Part shown: in pieces, positions 16,499 through 25,926 of the stretch | How positions within the stretch are numbered: the stretch's first letter is position 1 | How the letters are laid out: each line of letters begins with the position of its first letter | Assembly: GCA_025351005.1 (NCBI GenBank) | Contig: JANXWS010000017.1 | Location: forward strand, 1-64,000 | Direction of reading: 5' to 3' | Origin: Pseudomonadota bacterium | Lineage (GTDB): Bacteria > Pseudomonadota > Gammaproteobacteria > Steroidobacterales > Steroidobacteraceae | Length of the DNA stretch: 64,000 nucleotides | The notes under the pieces: model-generated | Told to the model about the DNA's origin: nothing | Seen by the model: only the letters and a program-made list of their open reading frames with translations | Database searches by the model: none | Program-made: the position numbers and the translations under genes

Positions 16499-18100
16499 AT
16501 GAAGAAGACGCTCGGCGGCTACCTGGTCGAGGCGCTCGAGGCGCACGGCGTGCGGCACGTCTTCGGCATCCCGGGCGTCCACAACCTCGAGCTCTACCGC
16601 GGGCTCGCCGCCTCCGGGATCCGCCACGTCGCTGGCCGCCACGAGCAGGGGCTAGGGTTCATGGCCGACGGCTATGCGCGTGTCTCGGGCCGCCCCGGGG
16701 TTTGTTTTACGATCACCGGTCCCGGCCTCACCAACATCACGACCGCGATGGCGCAGGCCTACGGCGACTCGATCCCTCTCGTCGTCATCTCGAGCGAGAA
16801 CAAGACGGTTGAGCGCGGCACCGGCCGCGGCTTCCTGCACGAGCTCCCCGACCAGCTGGGGGTGGCCGCGCGGGTCGCAGGGCAGAGCCATCGCGTCGAA
16901 CGCCCGGAGGAGCTGCCGGGCGTGCTGGAGCGCACCTTCGACGGCCTCGCGGCCGGCCGGCCGCGGCCGGCCTACATCGAGATCGCGCGCGACGTGCTCT
17001 CAGCCGACGCCGCCGGCTTGCCGCTGCCGGCGGCCGGGGCACGTGCAGCGCCGCCGGCCGCGAGCGCTCTGGCCATCGGCGCCGCGGCACGCAGCCTCGC
17101 CCGCGCGCGCTCGCCCGTGATCCTCGCCGGCGGCGGCGCGCTCAAGGCCGCGGCCGAACTCCGCCGCCTCGCCGAGGCGCTCGGCGCGCCGCTCGTGATG
17201 ACGGTCAACGCCCGCGGGCTGCTGCCCCCCGGGCACCCGCTCGCGGTGCCGATGAGCCCGTCGCTCGATGCGGTGCGCGCGCTGATCGCCGCCGCCGACA
17301 CCGTGCTCGCGGTCGGCACCGAGTGCGGACCGACCGACTACGACATGTTCTCGGTGAGCGAATTCCCGTCCCCGCCGGACCTGATCCGCATCGACATCGA
17401 CGCGGCGCAGCTCGAGCGCAGCGTGCGGGCGGGGCAGCCGCTGCACGCCGACGCCGCGCAAGCGCTCGGCGCGATCCTGGCGCACGACCTGGGCGCCGCA
17501 CGGCCCGGCCACGGCGCGGCGCGTGCGGCCGCGGCGCGCGCGGCGGCACTCGCCTCGCTGGCGGCACCGATGCGCCGCCAGATCGCGTTTCTGGACGCGA
17601 TCCGGGACGCGGTGCCCGGGGTCACCATCGTCGGCGACTCCACCCAGGCGGTGTACGCCGGCAACCTCGGCTTTGCTGCGGCGGCACCCGGGAGCTGGTT
17701 CAACAGCGCCACCGGCTACGGCACGCTCGGCTACGCGCTGCCGGCCTCGACCGGCGCCTGGCTCGCCGCGCCCGAGCGCCCGGTCGTGTGCCTGGCCGGC
17801 GACGGCGGGCTGCAGTTCTCGCTCGGCGAGCTCGCGGGCCCGCGCGACGTCGACGCCTGGTCGGCGATCGTGGTCTGGAACAACCATGGCTACCGCGAGA
17901 TCAAGGCCTCGATGCTTGCGGTCGGCATCGAGCCCGAGGGCGTAGACGTGCAGCCGCCGGAGTTCGACCTGCTGGCGCGCGCCTACGGCTACGCCCACCG
18001 CGCGATCGACGGGCCGGAAGCGCTCGAGCGCTCGCTCCGGGACTTTGCCCAGGGCCGCCAGGTGGTCGTGCTCGAGGTCCTGGCCGAGGCCTTCGAATGA
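16499..18100 (+). CDS. aruI: ThDP-dependent decarboxylase, 2-ketoarginine decarboxylase-like (AruI-like)
   Basis: The 533-residue protein has the three-domain acetolactate-synthase/decarboxylase layout. The catalytic Glu49 lies in GRHEQGLGFMADGYARVSG, a central NAD/FAD-like domain follows, and the ThDP/Mg motif runs from GDGGLQFS to WNN at about 433-462. The partner gene, overlapping by ATGA, is an AruH-like aminotransferase. In Pseudomonas AruH makes 2-ketoarginine and AruI decarboxylates it to 4-guanidinobutyraldehyde. The pairing is what points to that role; IlvB-like or other 2-oxoacid decarboxylase functions remain possible. Of two in-frame ATGs after GGGGAGG the second (16499) has proper spacing. 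No acetolactate-synthase small subunit is present, against a role in branched-chain synthesis. Confidence 0.75.
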   Translation: MKKTLGGYLVEALEAHGVRHVFGIPGVHNLELYRGLAASGIRHVAGRHEQGLGFMADGYARVSGRPGVCFTITGPGLTNITTAMAQAYGDSIPLVVISSENKTVERGTGRGFLHELPDQLGVAARVAGQSHRVERPEELPGVLERTFDGLAAGRPRPAYIEIARDVLSADAAGLPLPAAGARAAPPAASALAIGAAARSLARARSPVILAGGGALKAAAELRRLAEALGAPLVMTVNARGLLPPGHPLAVPMSPSLDAVRALIAAADTVLAVGTECGPTDYDMFSVSEFPSPPDLIRIDIDAAQLERSVRAGQPLHADAAQALGAILAHDLGAARPGHGAARAAAARAAALASLAAPMRRQIAFLDAIRDAVPGVTIVGDSTQAVYAGNLGFAAAAPGSWFNSATGYGTLGYALPASTGAWLAAPERPVVCLAGDGGLQFSLGELAGPRDVDAWSAIVVWNNHGYREIKASMLAVGIEPEGVDVQPPEFDLLARAYGYAHRAIDGPEALERSLRDFAQGRQVVVLEVLAEAFE

Positions 18101-19278
18101 CCCGCCGCTTCGCCCCGTTCGTGGAGCGGATCGCCCACGAGGGCGGCAACGACCCGTGGGCGCTGCACTGGGAGGCGCGCCACGCGGCCGCGCGCGGCGA
18201 GGACGTGATCGTCCTCAGCGTCGGCGACCCGGACCTGTCGACGCCGGTACCGGTGGTCGAGACCGCGGTCGCGAAGCTGCGCGCGGGCGACACGCACTAC
18301 ACCGAAAGCGGTGGCCGCCCGGCGCTGCGCTCGGCGATCGCCGCGCAGCACCGGCAGCGCACCGGCCAGGCGGTCACCGCCGACAACACGGTCGTGCTGT
18401 CCGGCACGCAGAACGGCCTCTTCGTGGCCTCGCTCTGCCTCGCCGGGCCCGGCGACGAGGTGATCGCGATCGACCCGATGTACACGACCTACCCGGCGAC
18501 GATCCGGGCCTCCGGCGCGACGCTGGTGCGCGTGCCGGCAACTGCGTCGGCCGCGTTCCGCCCGGACCTCGCGGCGCTCGAGGCGGCGGTCACCCCGCGC
18601 ACGCGCGCGGTGTTCCTCGCGACGCCCAACAACCCGACCGGCGTGGTCCTGTCGGTGGCCGAGGTCGACGCCCTGGCCTCGATCGCGCGCCGCCACGGAC
18701 TGTGGCTGGTTTCCGACGAGGTCTATGCGGGCGTCGTCGACGGCGGCTCCGTGCCGAGCCTCGCGACGCGGCTGCCCGAGCAGGTGCTGACGGTCGGCAG
18801 CCTGTCGAAGACCCACGCAATGACCGGCTGGCGCGCCGGCTGGATCGTGGGCCCGGGCGATTTCATCCGCCACGCCGACGCGCTCGCGCAGTGCATGCTC
18901 TACGGCCTGCCGGGGTTCATCCAGGAGGCCGCGATCACCGCCCTTGCAATGGCGCATGCGGCCGAGGCCGAGGTGCGCGACTACTGCCGCGTGCGTCGCG
19001 AGCTGTTCTTCCGGGAGCTCCGCGACGTGCCCGGCATCCGGGCGTACTGGCCGGACGCCGGCATGTTCATGCTGCTGGACGTGCGCGCGAGCGGACTGCC
19101 GACCGCGGACTTCGTGCGCCGGCTGTACGCCGCCGAACACGTTTCGCTGCTCGACGGTGCCGCCTTCGGCCGCGAGACCGAGGGCTTCGTGCGCGCCTGT
19201 TACGCCGCCGACGAGGCCGCGCTGGTCGAGGCGGCGCGGCGCATCCGGCGCTTCTGCGTCCGGCTGGCCGCCGGCTGA
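18097..19278 (+). CDS. aruH: Class I aminotransferase, arginine:pyruvate transaminase-like (AruH-like)
   Basis: The 393-residue PLP enzyme belongs to fold type I. Lys238 in LSKTHAMTGWR is the Schiff-base residue, NNPTGV and SDEVYAG are the usual PLP contacts, and the late Arg-containing strand is FVRACY. The segments LSVGDPD, THYTESGG, CMLYGLPGFIQ and VSLLDGAAFG match AruH of Pseudomonas aeruginosa as I remember it. AruH moves the alpha-amino group of L-arginine to pyruvate. Overlap with the decarboxylase gene (ATGA at 18097-18100) implies coupled translation. Given a dimethylarginine hydrolase in the divergent operon, methylated arginine may also be a substrate; that is speculation. Confidence 0.8.
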   Translation: MTRRFAPFVERIAHEGGNDPWALHWEARHAAARGEDVIVLSVGDPDLSTPVPVVETAVAKLRAGDTHYTESGGRPALRSAIAAQHRQRTGQAVTADNTVVLSGTQNGLFVASLCLAGPGDEVIAIDPMYTTYPATIRASGATLVRVPATASAAFRPDLAALEAAVTPRTRAVFLATPNNPTGVVLSVAEVDALASIARRHGLWLVSDEVYAGVVDGGSVPSLATRLPEQVLTVGSLSKTHAMTGWRAGWIVGPGDFIRHADALAQCMLYGLPGFIQEAAITALAMAHAAEAEVRDYCRVRRELFFRELRDVPGIRAYWPDAGMFMLLDVRASGLPTADFVRRLYAAEHVSLLDGAAFGRETEGFVRACYAADEAALVEAARRIRRFCVRLAAG

Positions 19279-19299
19279 GGGCGCCGGCGGCGGTTGCTC

Positions 19300-21834
19300 T
19301 CAGAGCCTATAGGTCGCCGTGATCCCGATCGTGCGCGGCCGGAACGTGAACCGGTTCTGCTGTACCGAGGTCGCCAGCGGCGGCGTGTTTGCGGCATAGG
19401 ACGGCGCGTTGATGTCGGTCTGCACGAGCGCGTAATTGAGAGTGGTGCGCGAGTCGAACAGGTTGTCGACGAACATGTTGACCGACCAGGAACGCAGGTT
19501 GACGCCCGCGCGCAGCGAGGCGAATGACGTTGCCGGCAGCGTGGTGGAATTCGGGTTGAACTGGGTCGTGTTGGCGGGATCCTGGACCGCGGCCAGCCAC
19601 GGATTGCGGCTCGCGTATTCCCAGTCGAAGCGCACGAAGCTGTCGAACCCGGCGGCGGTGAAGTTGTACTGGGCGCCGGTCGCGACGTTCCACGGCGCAT
19701 TCGTGCCGGGGCTGTAGTTGATGGCCGCCTCCCCGGATATGGCGTCGCCGGCCTGCGCCAGGGCCGACGTCGGCGACACCGAGGTCTTCGAGTAGCGCGC
19801 GTTCGTGTAGCCGACCGACATGTCGAGCGAGAAGCCCGCGCCGAGCACGGCTTCCGCCTGGATGTCGAAGCCCTTTGCGACCGCCGTACCGGTGTTGTCG
19901 GTGTACTGGAAGCCGCATTGACCGGGCACGTAGACGTTCTGCTGGATCTGGTTCCACTTGATGTAGTAGACGCTCGACGCGACCCGCAGCTTGCTCGTGA
20001 AGCTGTTCTTCGCACCGAGCTCGTAGCTCTGGGTGGAGTCGGACTTGAAGTCGAGCGGCGTCACGCCGCACAGCGCCACCGGCAGCGGCGCATTGACTCC
20101 GCCGGGCCGGAAGCCCTTGGCGTAGGTGGCGTAGTACAGGTTGTTGGGGTCGGCCTGGAACGACGCGCCCAGTTTCGGGGTGAAGGCGTTTTCCTCGTAG
20201 TTGCCGGCGTGCGTGCCCGGACCGCTGTTCTCGAAGCCGTTGGCGATGTGGTTGAGGTCGAAGGACATCTTGGCGAAACGGCCGCCGGCCGTCAGCTTGA
20301 AGCGGTCGGTAACGCTGAAGGTCGCTTCGCCGAAGCCCGCGATCTGGCGGTCGTGGCTGGTGTTGTGGTTGTAGTAGATGTCGCAGGCCGGGAAGCCCAG
20401 GTTGCTCGGACCGACGCCGTTGCAGTAATACCAGTTGCCATTGCCGCTGGCGTCCTGGAACAGCGGGTAGTTGTGGGGATCGATGCCGAACAGGGCATTC
20501 CAGAACGGCACGATCTGCGGGTCGTTGAGTTCTTCGATGCTGAGCTCCTTGGCGAGCGACCAGAACGCACCAACCGTCCACTTCCAGCGGCTCGAGTCCG
20601 AGGTCGACTGCAGCCGGATCTCCTGGGTGACGCTCTCCTGCTGGTTCGTCATCTTGTTCGGCGTCGCGTAGCCCGGGAACAGCAGCTGACCCGTGGTCGG
20701 GTCCTTGAGCGGGTGGATGCCATTCGCGTCGAGCAGCGGATACCACGAGCAGCCGCTGGTCGGCGAGAACGGTGTGCTCGAGGCCGAGCCGCAGGAGCCG
20801 ATGTTCCACACCTGCGACTGGTAGTAGGCGAGGTCGTAGACCGTTCCAAGGTAGGCAGTCTGCTCGGCGCGGTGGTAATACGAGGTGTTCGACACGAGCC
20901 GGGCCGTGCCGATGTCCACCTCCACCTTCAGCGACGGCAGATAGAACTCGTCCGGCACCGGGTAGCGTTCCGGCGAGCCGTTCACGAGGCGGCTGCCGGA
21001 GGAGTACGCCGGCCAGTACGTCGACTGGTCGTGCTTGCGGACGTCCTGGTACATCACGGCCGGCGTGATCGTGACGCCCTCGACCGGCCGGATGATGAAC
21101 GCGAGCCGCCCGGCGACCGAGCTGGCGTGGTTGGCGTTGTGGTCGACGACCGCGAGCGTATCCGGGTTGATGCGGTCTATGTAGCCGCCGTCGTAGCGAT
21201 ACCAGATGCTGGCCCGGTAGCCGAGCACGCCGTCGACGATCGGGCCGCCGTGCGCGATGCCGCCTTCGTAGCTCGGATCCCCGCCGCGCGTGCTCGACAC
21301 CTCGGCGCGCGCGTAGGTCGACTCCTTGGTCAGGCTCGGCTGCGTCATGATGTAACGCACCGTGCCGCCCTCGGAGCCCGCCCCGAACAGGGTGCCCTGC
21401 GGCCCGCGCAGCACCTCGATCCGGTCGAGGTCGAAGGCCTTCGGCAGCGTGTCGTCCGGGTTGAAGCCGAGCGCGCGCATCTGGATCGGCGTGTCGTCGA
21501 TGTAGATCCCGGTCGTGCCGGCGCCGCCGGACGAGGAGATGCCGCGGATCGAAATCGCGTTGGTGCCGGAGGTGTCGATCGTGACTCCGGGCGTGAAGCG
21601 CACCACGTCGGTGAAATCCTTGATGCCCTTGGCGTCGAGCGCGTCCTGGGTCAGCGCCGTGACGCTGAGCGGCACCTTGCTGAGCGACTCCTCGTGGCGC
21701 GTCGCGGTGACTACGATTTCCTCGATCTCGCCCTTGCTGTCGGTCGCCAGCGCCGGCGCCGCGAGCATGCACGCGGCCGCGCCGCTCGCTGCGACAATGA
21801 GACCGAAGCTTCGACGTCCGCTGTAATGCGTCAT
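19300..21834 (-). CDS. TonB-dependent outer membrane receptor
   Basis: The 844-residue protein has a signal peptide (about 1-30, hydrophobic stretch then APALA), a TonB box-like EEIVVTATR just after it, a plug domain with VPLSVTAL, IRGISSSGG and LRGPQGTLFGAGSEGG, and a long beta-barrel ending in an aromatic terminus (ATYRL). It is of the type common in Sphingomonas and Steroidobacter relatives that import siderophores, B12 or organic nutrients. The start at 21834 is set by the signal peptide; nearly 400 further in-frame codons upstream are a shadow of the PotG-like gene. It lies 77 bases behind the PotG-like gene and probably in the same transcript, so its ligand may be the amine or vitamin needed by that gene group. 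Confidence 0.93.
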   Translation of the reverse strand: MTHYSGRRSFGLIVAASGAAACMLAAPALATDSKGEIEEIVVTATRHEESLSKVPLSVTALTQDALDAKGIKDFTDVVRFTPGVTIDTSGTNAISIRGISSSGGAGTTGIYIDDTPIQMRALGFNPDDTLPKAFDLDRIEVLRGPQGTLFGAGSEGGTVRYIMTQPSLTKESTYARAEVSSTRGGDPSYEGGIAHGGPIVDGVLGYRASIWYRYDGGYIDRINPDTLAVVDHNANHASSVAGRLAFIIRPVEGVTITPAVMYQDVRKHDQSTYWPAYSSGSRLVNGSPERYPVPDEFYLPSLKVEVDIGTARLVSNTSYYHRAEQTAYLGTVYDLAYYQSQVWNIGSCGSASSTPFSPTSGCSWYPLLDANGIHPLKDPTTGQLLFPGYATPNKMTNQQESVTQEIRLQSTSDSSRWKWTVGAFWSLAKELSIEELNDPQIVPFWNALFGIDPHNYPLFQDASGNGNWYYCNGVGPSNLGFPACDIYYNHNTSHDRQIAGFGEATFSVTDRFKLTAGGRFAKMSFDLNHIANGFENSGPGTHAGNYEENAFTPKLGASFQADPNNLYYATYAKGFRPGGVNAPLPVALCGVTPLDFKSDSTQSYELGAKNSFTSKLRVASSVYYIKWNQIQQNVYVPGQCGFQYTDNTGTAVAKGFDIQAEAVLGAGFSLDMSVGYTNARYSKTSVSPTSALAQAGDAISGEAAINYSPGTNAPWNVATGAQYNFTAAGFDSFVRFDWEYASRNPWLAAVQDPANTTQFNPNSTTLPATSFASLRAGVNLRSWSVNMFVDNLFDSRTTLNYALVQTDINAPSYAANTPPLATSVQQNRFTFRPRTIGITATYRL

Positions 21835-21911
21835 GGCCTTGACCCCCACCCTGATGTTGTGTCGATTCCGCGATCGCGGCCGCCGCACCGATGGCGGCGG
21901 CCGAACATGTC

Positions 21912-23057
21912 TCACGCCTGCAGCAGCACCGCTGCGTCCGCGTCCCAGCTCAGGTACACCTCGTCGCTCCAGTCGATCGTCCATTCGAGCGTGCGGCGCT
22001 CGTTCTGCGCGAACGCCGTCAGCAGCTTGCCGCTTGCGGTCTTGATCTGGTAGGTCGAACGGTTGCCGAGGTAGCCGAGCTCCCAGACCACGCCTTTCAG
22101 CTGATTGCTCGAGCCGTCGCCGGCCGGCGTCTTGGTGAGACGGATCTTCTCCGGCCGCACCGCGACCCAGACCTGCTGGCCGACGCTGCAGTGGCCGCCG
22201 TTGTCGACGCTGAGGTCGCAGCCGAGCTCGGCGCTGTGCACGGTCACGAGCCCGGGCGCCGAGCCCGTCACGGTGCCCTCGAGCAGGTTGGCATTGCCGA
22301 AGAAGTCTGCGACGAAGCGCGTCTTCGGGAACTCGTAGACCTCCGCCGGCGTTCCCACCTGGATGACGGCGCCGTGATCCATGACCGCGATGCGGCTGGA
22401 CAATGCCATCGCCTCGTCCTGGTCGTGGGTGACGACGATGAACGTGATGCCGACCTCGTACTGCAGGTCCATCAGCTCGAATTGTGTGCTCTCGCGCAGC
22501 TTCTTGTCGAGCGCCGACAGCGGCTCGTCGAGCAGCAGCACCTTGGGCCGGCGGATGAGCGCCCGCGCGAGCGCGACGCGCTGCCGCTGACCGCCCGACA
22601 GCTGGTGCGGCTTGCGGCTGCCGAAGCCGCCCAGCTGCACCATCTCGAGCGCCTCGGCGATGCGCTGCGCGCGCGTGGCCGGGTCGAGCCCGAGGCGCTT
22701 CAGGCCGTAGCCGACGTTCGCCTCGACCGACATGTGCGGGAAGAGCGCGTAGGACTGGAACATCATGTTCACGGGCCGCTCGTAAGGCGGCACGTCCGTC
22801 ATGTCGACGTCGTCGATGACGATGCGGCCGGCAGTCGGGGTCACGAAGCCGGCGAGCATCCTGAGCAGCGTCGTCTTGCCGCAGCCCGAGGCGCCGACCA
22901 GCGCGAACATCTCGCCCCGGTAGATCGAGAGGCTGACGCTGCCGACCGCGGCGAGGGCACCGTAACTCTTGCCGATGCCCTCCAGCACGATCTGCGGCCG
23001 CGCCGCCGGGTCGAGCCACGGCCGATCGACGCCGGCCTGTCTCTGTGAGGCGATCAC
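21912..23057 (-). CDS. ABC transporter ATPase, PotA/PotG (polyamine/opine) type
   Basis: The 381-residue protein has Walker A GASGCGKTT (55-63), the Q-loop FQSYALFPHM, signature LSGGQRQRVALARAL, Walker B VLLLDEP, switch His in VVTHDQ, and a C-terminal TOBE regulatory domain. This is the CUT1/PotA-PotG class. GTG at 23057 was preferred to a GTG seven codons upstream because of an AGGGGGG ribosome site. No permease or binding protein gene is next to it. Two PotH/PotI-type permeases lie 12 kb away at 35455-37247 and lack an ATPase, so these are plausible partners. It follows the GcvT-like gene by 84 bases. Confidence 0.9.
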   Translation of the reverse strand: MIASQRQAGVDRPWLDPAARPQIVLEGIGKSYGALAAVGSVSLSIYRGEMFALVGASGCGKTTLLRMLAGFVTPTAGRIVIDDVDMTDVPPYERPVNMMFQSYALFPHMSVEANVGYGLKRLGLDPATRAQRIAEALEMVQLGGFGSRKPHQLSGGQRQRVALARALIRRPKVLLLDEPLSALDKKLRESTQFELMDLQYEVGITFIVVTHDQDEAMALSSRIAVMDHGAVIQVGTPAEVYEFPKTRFVADFFGNANLLEGTVTGSAPGLVTVHSAELGCDLSVDNGGHCSVGQQVWVAVRPEKIRLTKTPAGDGSSNQLKGVVWELGYLGNRSTYQIKTASGKLLTAFAQNERRTLEWTIDWSDEVYLSWDADAAVLLQA

Positions 23058-23141
23058 CGCGGAGGCCCCCCTGCGCACGCGCGGCGTTTGCCGCGCCTGA
23101 TCGAGCCTACCGGAGCCGTGGCCATCGTGGCAGCTCCGCGC

Positions 23142-24350
23142 CTAGCGATCCGCCGGCGGCGTCAGGCGCCGCCGCTCGGGCGCGAAGAACGGCCGCTCGA
23201 CCACCTGCGCCCTGACCATGCGCCGCTCCCAGACCAGCTCCCGGTTGAGGTAGATGTCGGCCCAGACGGCGTGGCCGGGTGCGAAGCAGGGCGCCTCCAC
23301 CATCGCGAGCGCGATGTTGCGCTTGCAGGTCGGCGACCACGCCGCGGACGTCACGCTGCCGACCTCGCGGCGGCCGCCGGCGTCGGCGTACAGCAGCGCA
23401 TGGTGCGCGGGCTTGTTGCCGCCGACGTCGAGCCCGACCAGCTGGCGGCGCGGTCCGCGCTGCCGCTCCGCGAGCAGCGCCCGCCGGCCGTTGAAATGCG
23501 GCTTGTCGAAATCGACCAGCCAGCCGAGGCCGAGCTCGAGCGGCGAGCGGTCGCGGCCGACGCGCACCGTGTGCTCGGCAGAGACGAAGTCGACGTTCGG
23601 CAGCAGGAAGCCGGCCTCGATGCGAGCCAGGTTCAGCGCCTGCGAGCCGATCGCGCGGATGCCGCGGCTCTGGCCCGCCGCCATCAGCTCGTCCCACGCG
23701 GTGAGTGCGTCGGCCGGGCGCATCCACAGCTCGTAGCCGAGATCGCCCGTGAAGCCGGTGCGCGAGGCCAGCAGCGGCCTTCCGCGGACCACGAACTCGC
23801 CGAGCTCGAACGGCTTCAGCCGCTCGATGCCGCTGAGCCCGAAGCGCTTGAGCACGCAGCAAGACGTCGGGCCCTGCACCGCGAGCGCCGCGATGGCCTC
23901 GGTGACCTCCTCGATCTCGACGTCGAAGCCGAGCGCCGAGTCCGAGAACCAGTCGAGCTGGCGCTCGGCCGTGCAGACGCGGAAGTCCTGCGCCCCGAAG
24001 CGGAACACCGTGCCGTCGTCGATGATGTGACCGGAGTCATTGCACCAGACGACGTAGCTGACGCGCCCGACCTTGAGCCTGCGGACGTCGCGGGTGACCA
24101 GCCGGTTCAGGTAGCGCTCGGCGTCCGGGCCCGAGACGCGGTACTTCACCATCGGCGTCAGGTCGTAGAGCGTCACGGCGTTCCTGATCGCGAAATACTC
24201 CTGCTCGACGCTCGTGAACACGTCGACCGTGGTGTAGCCCGCCCAGGCGACGAACTGGTCGTTCTGCTGCAGCGCGCGGGTGCGGGCGTCGAACGGCGTC
24301 TCGAGCAGCGGCTTGCGGAAGTGGTGCAGCGGCAGCGGTTCGGCGCGCAT
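23142..24350 (-). CDS. Stand-alone GcvT-fold aminomethyltransferase/demethylase-like protein
   Basis: The 402-residue protein consists only of the folate-binding GcvT barrel and its C-terminal domain: WAGYTTVDVF near the start, VKYRVSGPDAERYLNRL, RTGFTGDLGYELWM, and LNLARIEAGFLLPNVDF. The GcvT family includes the glycine-cleavage T protein, DMSP demethylase DmdA and vanillate demethylase LigM, all moving one-carbon groups to tetrahydrofolate. No glycine-cleavage H or P gene is nearby, so it is probably a specialised demethylase. It is part of an operon with two flavoproteins and an aminotransferase, and its ATG lies one base beyond the flavoprotein's stop. Its substrate is unknown. Confidence 0.85.
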   Translation of the reverse strand: MRAEPLPLHHFRKPLLETPFDARTRALQQNDQFVAWAGYTTVDVFTSVEQEYFAIRNAVTLYDLTPMVKYRVSGPDAERYLNRLVTRDVRRLKVGRVSYVVWCNDSGHIIDDGTVFRFGAQDFRVCTAERQLDWFSDSALGFDVEIEEVTEAIAALAVQGPTSCCVLKRFGLSGIERLKPFELGEFVVRGRPLLASRTGFTGDLGYELWMRPADALTAWDELMAAGQSRGIRAIGSQALNLARIEAGFLLPNVDFVSAEHTVRVGRDRSPLELGLGWLVDFDKPHFNGRRALLAERQRGPRRQLVGLDVGGNKPAHHALLYADAGGRREVGSVTSAAWSPTCKRNIALAMVEAPCFAPGHAVWADIYLNRELVWERRMVRAQVVERPFFAPERRRLTPPADR

Positions 24351-24351
24351 C

Positions 24352-25926
24352 TCAGGCCGCCTCCGCGAGCACGCGGCGCGCCGCGTTCCGCCCTGCGATG
24401 CCCATGACGCCGCCGCCCGGATGGCAGCTCGCCCCGCACAGGTACAGTCCCGCGACCGGCGTCTGGTGCTGGGCCGCGCCCGGTACCGGGCGCACCATGT
24501 AGAACTGGTCGAAGGCGAGCTCGCCGTGGTGCCAGTGGCCGCCGGTCGCCCCGAACTCGCGCTCCAGGTCGGCCGGCGTCAGCAGCTCCTCGGCGAGGAT
24601 CAGAGCGCCGATCCCGGGCGCGTGCGCCTCGAGCACCGCGCGGATCGCCGCGGCGAACCCCGCGCGCTCGCCGGCCCAGCCGCCCTCCGGCGCGTACGGT
24701 GCGTACTGCACGATCGCCGACAGCACGTGCCGGCCGGCCGGCGCGAGCGCCGGGTCGTTGAGGGTCGGCACCGTGATCTCGAGCGCCGGTGCCCGCGACC
24801 ACTCGCCGTACTTGCTGTGGTTCCAGGCGCGTTCGACGTAGTCGAGCGAGGGCGCGACCAGCAGCCGGCCGCCGAGCGCGTGCCGCCCGACGCCGGTGAA
24901 CACCGGCGCGCGCTCGAGCGCGAGGTGGAACTTGGCCGCGAGCCCGCGGCTCCGGTAGTGGTCGACGCGGCGCACGAAACCGGTGTCGAGATGCTCGGGC
25001 CCGAGCAGGCGCAGGAACGTGGTCCTGGCATCGGCGTTGGAGATCACGCGGCGGGCGCCGAGCGTCTCGCCGGACTCGAGCACGACGCCGCTGGCCCGGT
25101 CGTTGCTGACCTCGATGCGCTTCACGGCGGCGCCGGTGCGGATCGTCGCCCCGGCGTGCCGCGCCGCGTTCGCGAGCGCCTCGCTGACCGCGCCCATGCC
25201 GCCGACGGGCTGGGCGAGCGCGGCGCTGCCGGCGGCCCGCGTCGCCGCAAGCCGGTAGAGGAGCGTCAGCACCGTGCCGGGAGCCCGCGGCCCGAAGTTG
25301 GTGCCCAGCACGGCGTCGAGTCCGAGCGCGCCCTTGAGGAGCGGCGTCCCGAACTCGTCGTCCAGCAGATCGTAGGCGTTCATGCCGATGATGCGCAGGA
25401 ACTCGCGCATGTCGCGCCGACCGAGCAGCCGGAGCCTGAGCGCGAGCGTCCCGAGCGCGCGCCGGTCGCTCCACGACGCGGTGCCGAGGCGGGGCGGCGG
25501 CAGAGCCAGCAGGCCCTGCAGCAGGCCCGCAAAGCGGCCGAGCCGGGCCTCGAACGCGGGCCAGGCGCGCGCGTCGGCGGCCGAACAGGCGTCGAGCGCC
25601 GCGCGCTCCCCGAGCGCGAGCGGCCGGCCGTCCTCGCTCAGCGCGGTGCTCGGCAGCGCGCGACCCGCGAGCCTGAGTCCGTGCTCGGGCAGGCCGAGTT
25701 CGGCGATGAGCGCGGCCGGCATCTGGTGCAGCAGGTGGGCGCCGGCCGACACCCGGAATCCCGGCGCGAACTCGCGCGTCACCGCGAGTCCGCCCACCCG
25801 CTCCGCGGCCTCGAGCACGAGCACCGAGCGCCCGGCGCGGGCGAGGGTCGCGGCACAGACGAGCCCGTTGTGGCCGGCGCCGATGACGATCACGTCGTGC
25901 GGCGACGACGGGGCGGCGGCGCTCAC
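24352..25926 (-). CDS. FAD-dependent amine oxidase / phytoene desaturase-like oxidoreductase (A)
   Basis: The 524-residue protein has the N-terminal dinucleotide fold VIVIGAGHNGL (13-22), the GG doublet motif and ERVGG of the phytoene desaturase/PYROXD2 branch, and a C-terminal FAD-closing motif LYLCGASCHPGGGVMGIAGRNAARRVL. It likely oxidises an amine or C-C bond with FAD. Start is GTG at 25926, overlapping the upstream gene's stop (GTGA). It is clearly related to the next flavoprotein, sharing the last ~25 residues and the central LGTxxGPRxPG motif, so the pair arose by duplication and may form a heteromer. I do not recognise a characterised orthologue. Confidence 0.85.
   Translation of the reverse strand: MSAAAPSSPHDVIVIGAGHNGLVCAATLARAGRSVLVLEAAERVGGLAVTREFAPGFRVSAGAHLLHQMPAALIAELGLPEHGLRLAGRALPSTALSEDGRPLALGERAALDACSAADARAWPAFEARLGRFAGLLQGLLALPPPRLGTASWSDRRALGTLALRLRLLGRRDMREFLRIIGMNAYDLLDDEFGTPLLKGALGLDAVLGTNFGPRAPGTVLTLLYRLAATRAAGSAALAQPVGGMGAVSEALANAARHAGATIRTGAAVKRIEVSNDRASGVVLESGETLGARRVISNADARTTFLRLLGPEHLDTGFVRRVDHYRSRGLAAKFHLALERAPVFTGVGRHALGGRLLVAPSLDYVERAWNHSKYGEWSRAPALEITVPTLNDPALAPAGRHVLSAIVQYAPYAPEGGWAGERAGFAAAIRAVLEAHAPGIGALILAEELLTPADLEREFGATGGHWHHGELAFDQFYMVRPVPGAAQHQTPVAGLYLCGASCHPGGGVMGIAGRNAARRVLAEAA

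Noticed and set aside
19300-23019. A 1239-codon open frame that would make the TonB receptor far longer
   Set aside because: The first 395 codons lie over the PotG-like gene in another frame and are Arg/Gly-rich; the signal peptide sets the start at 21834.
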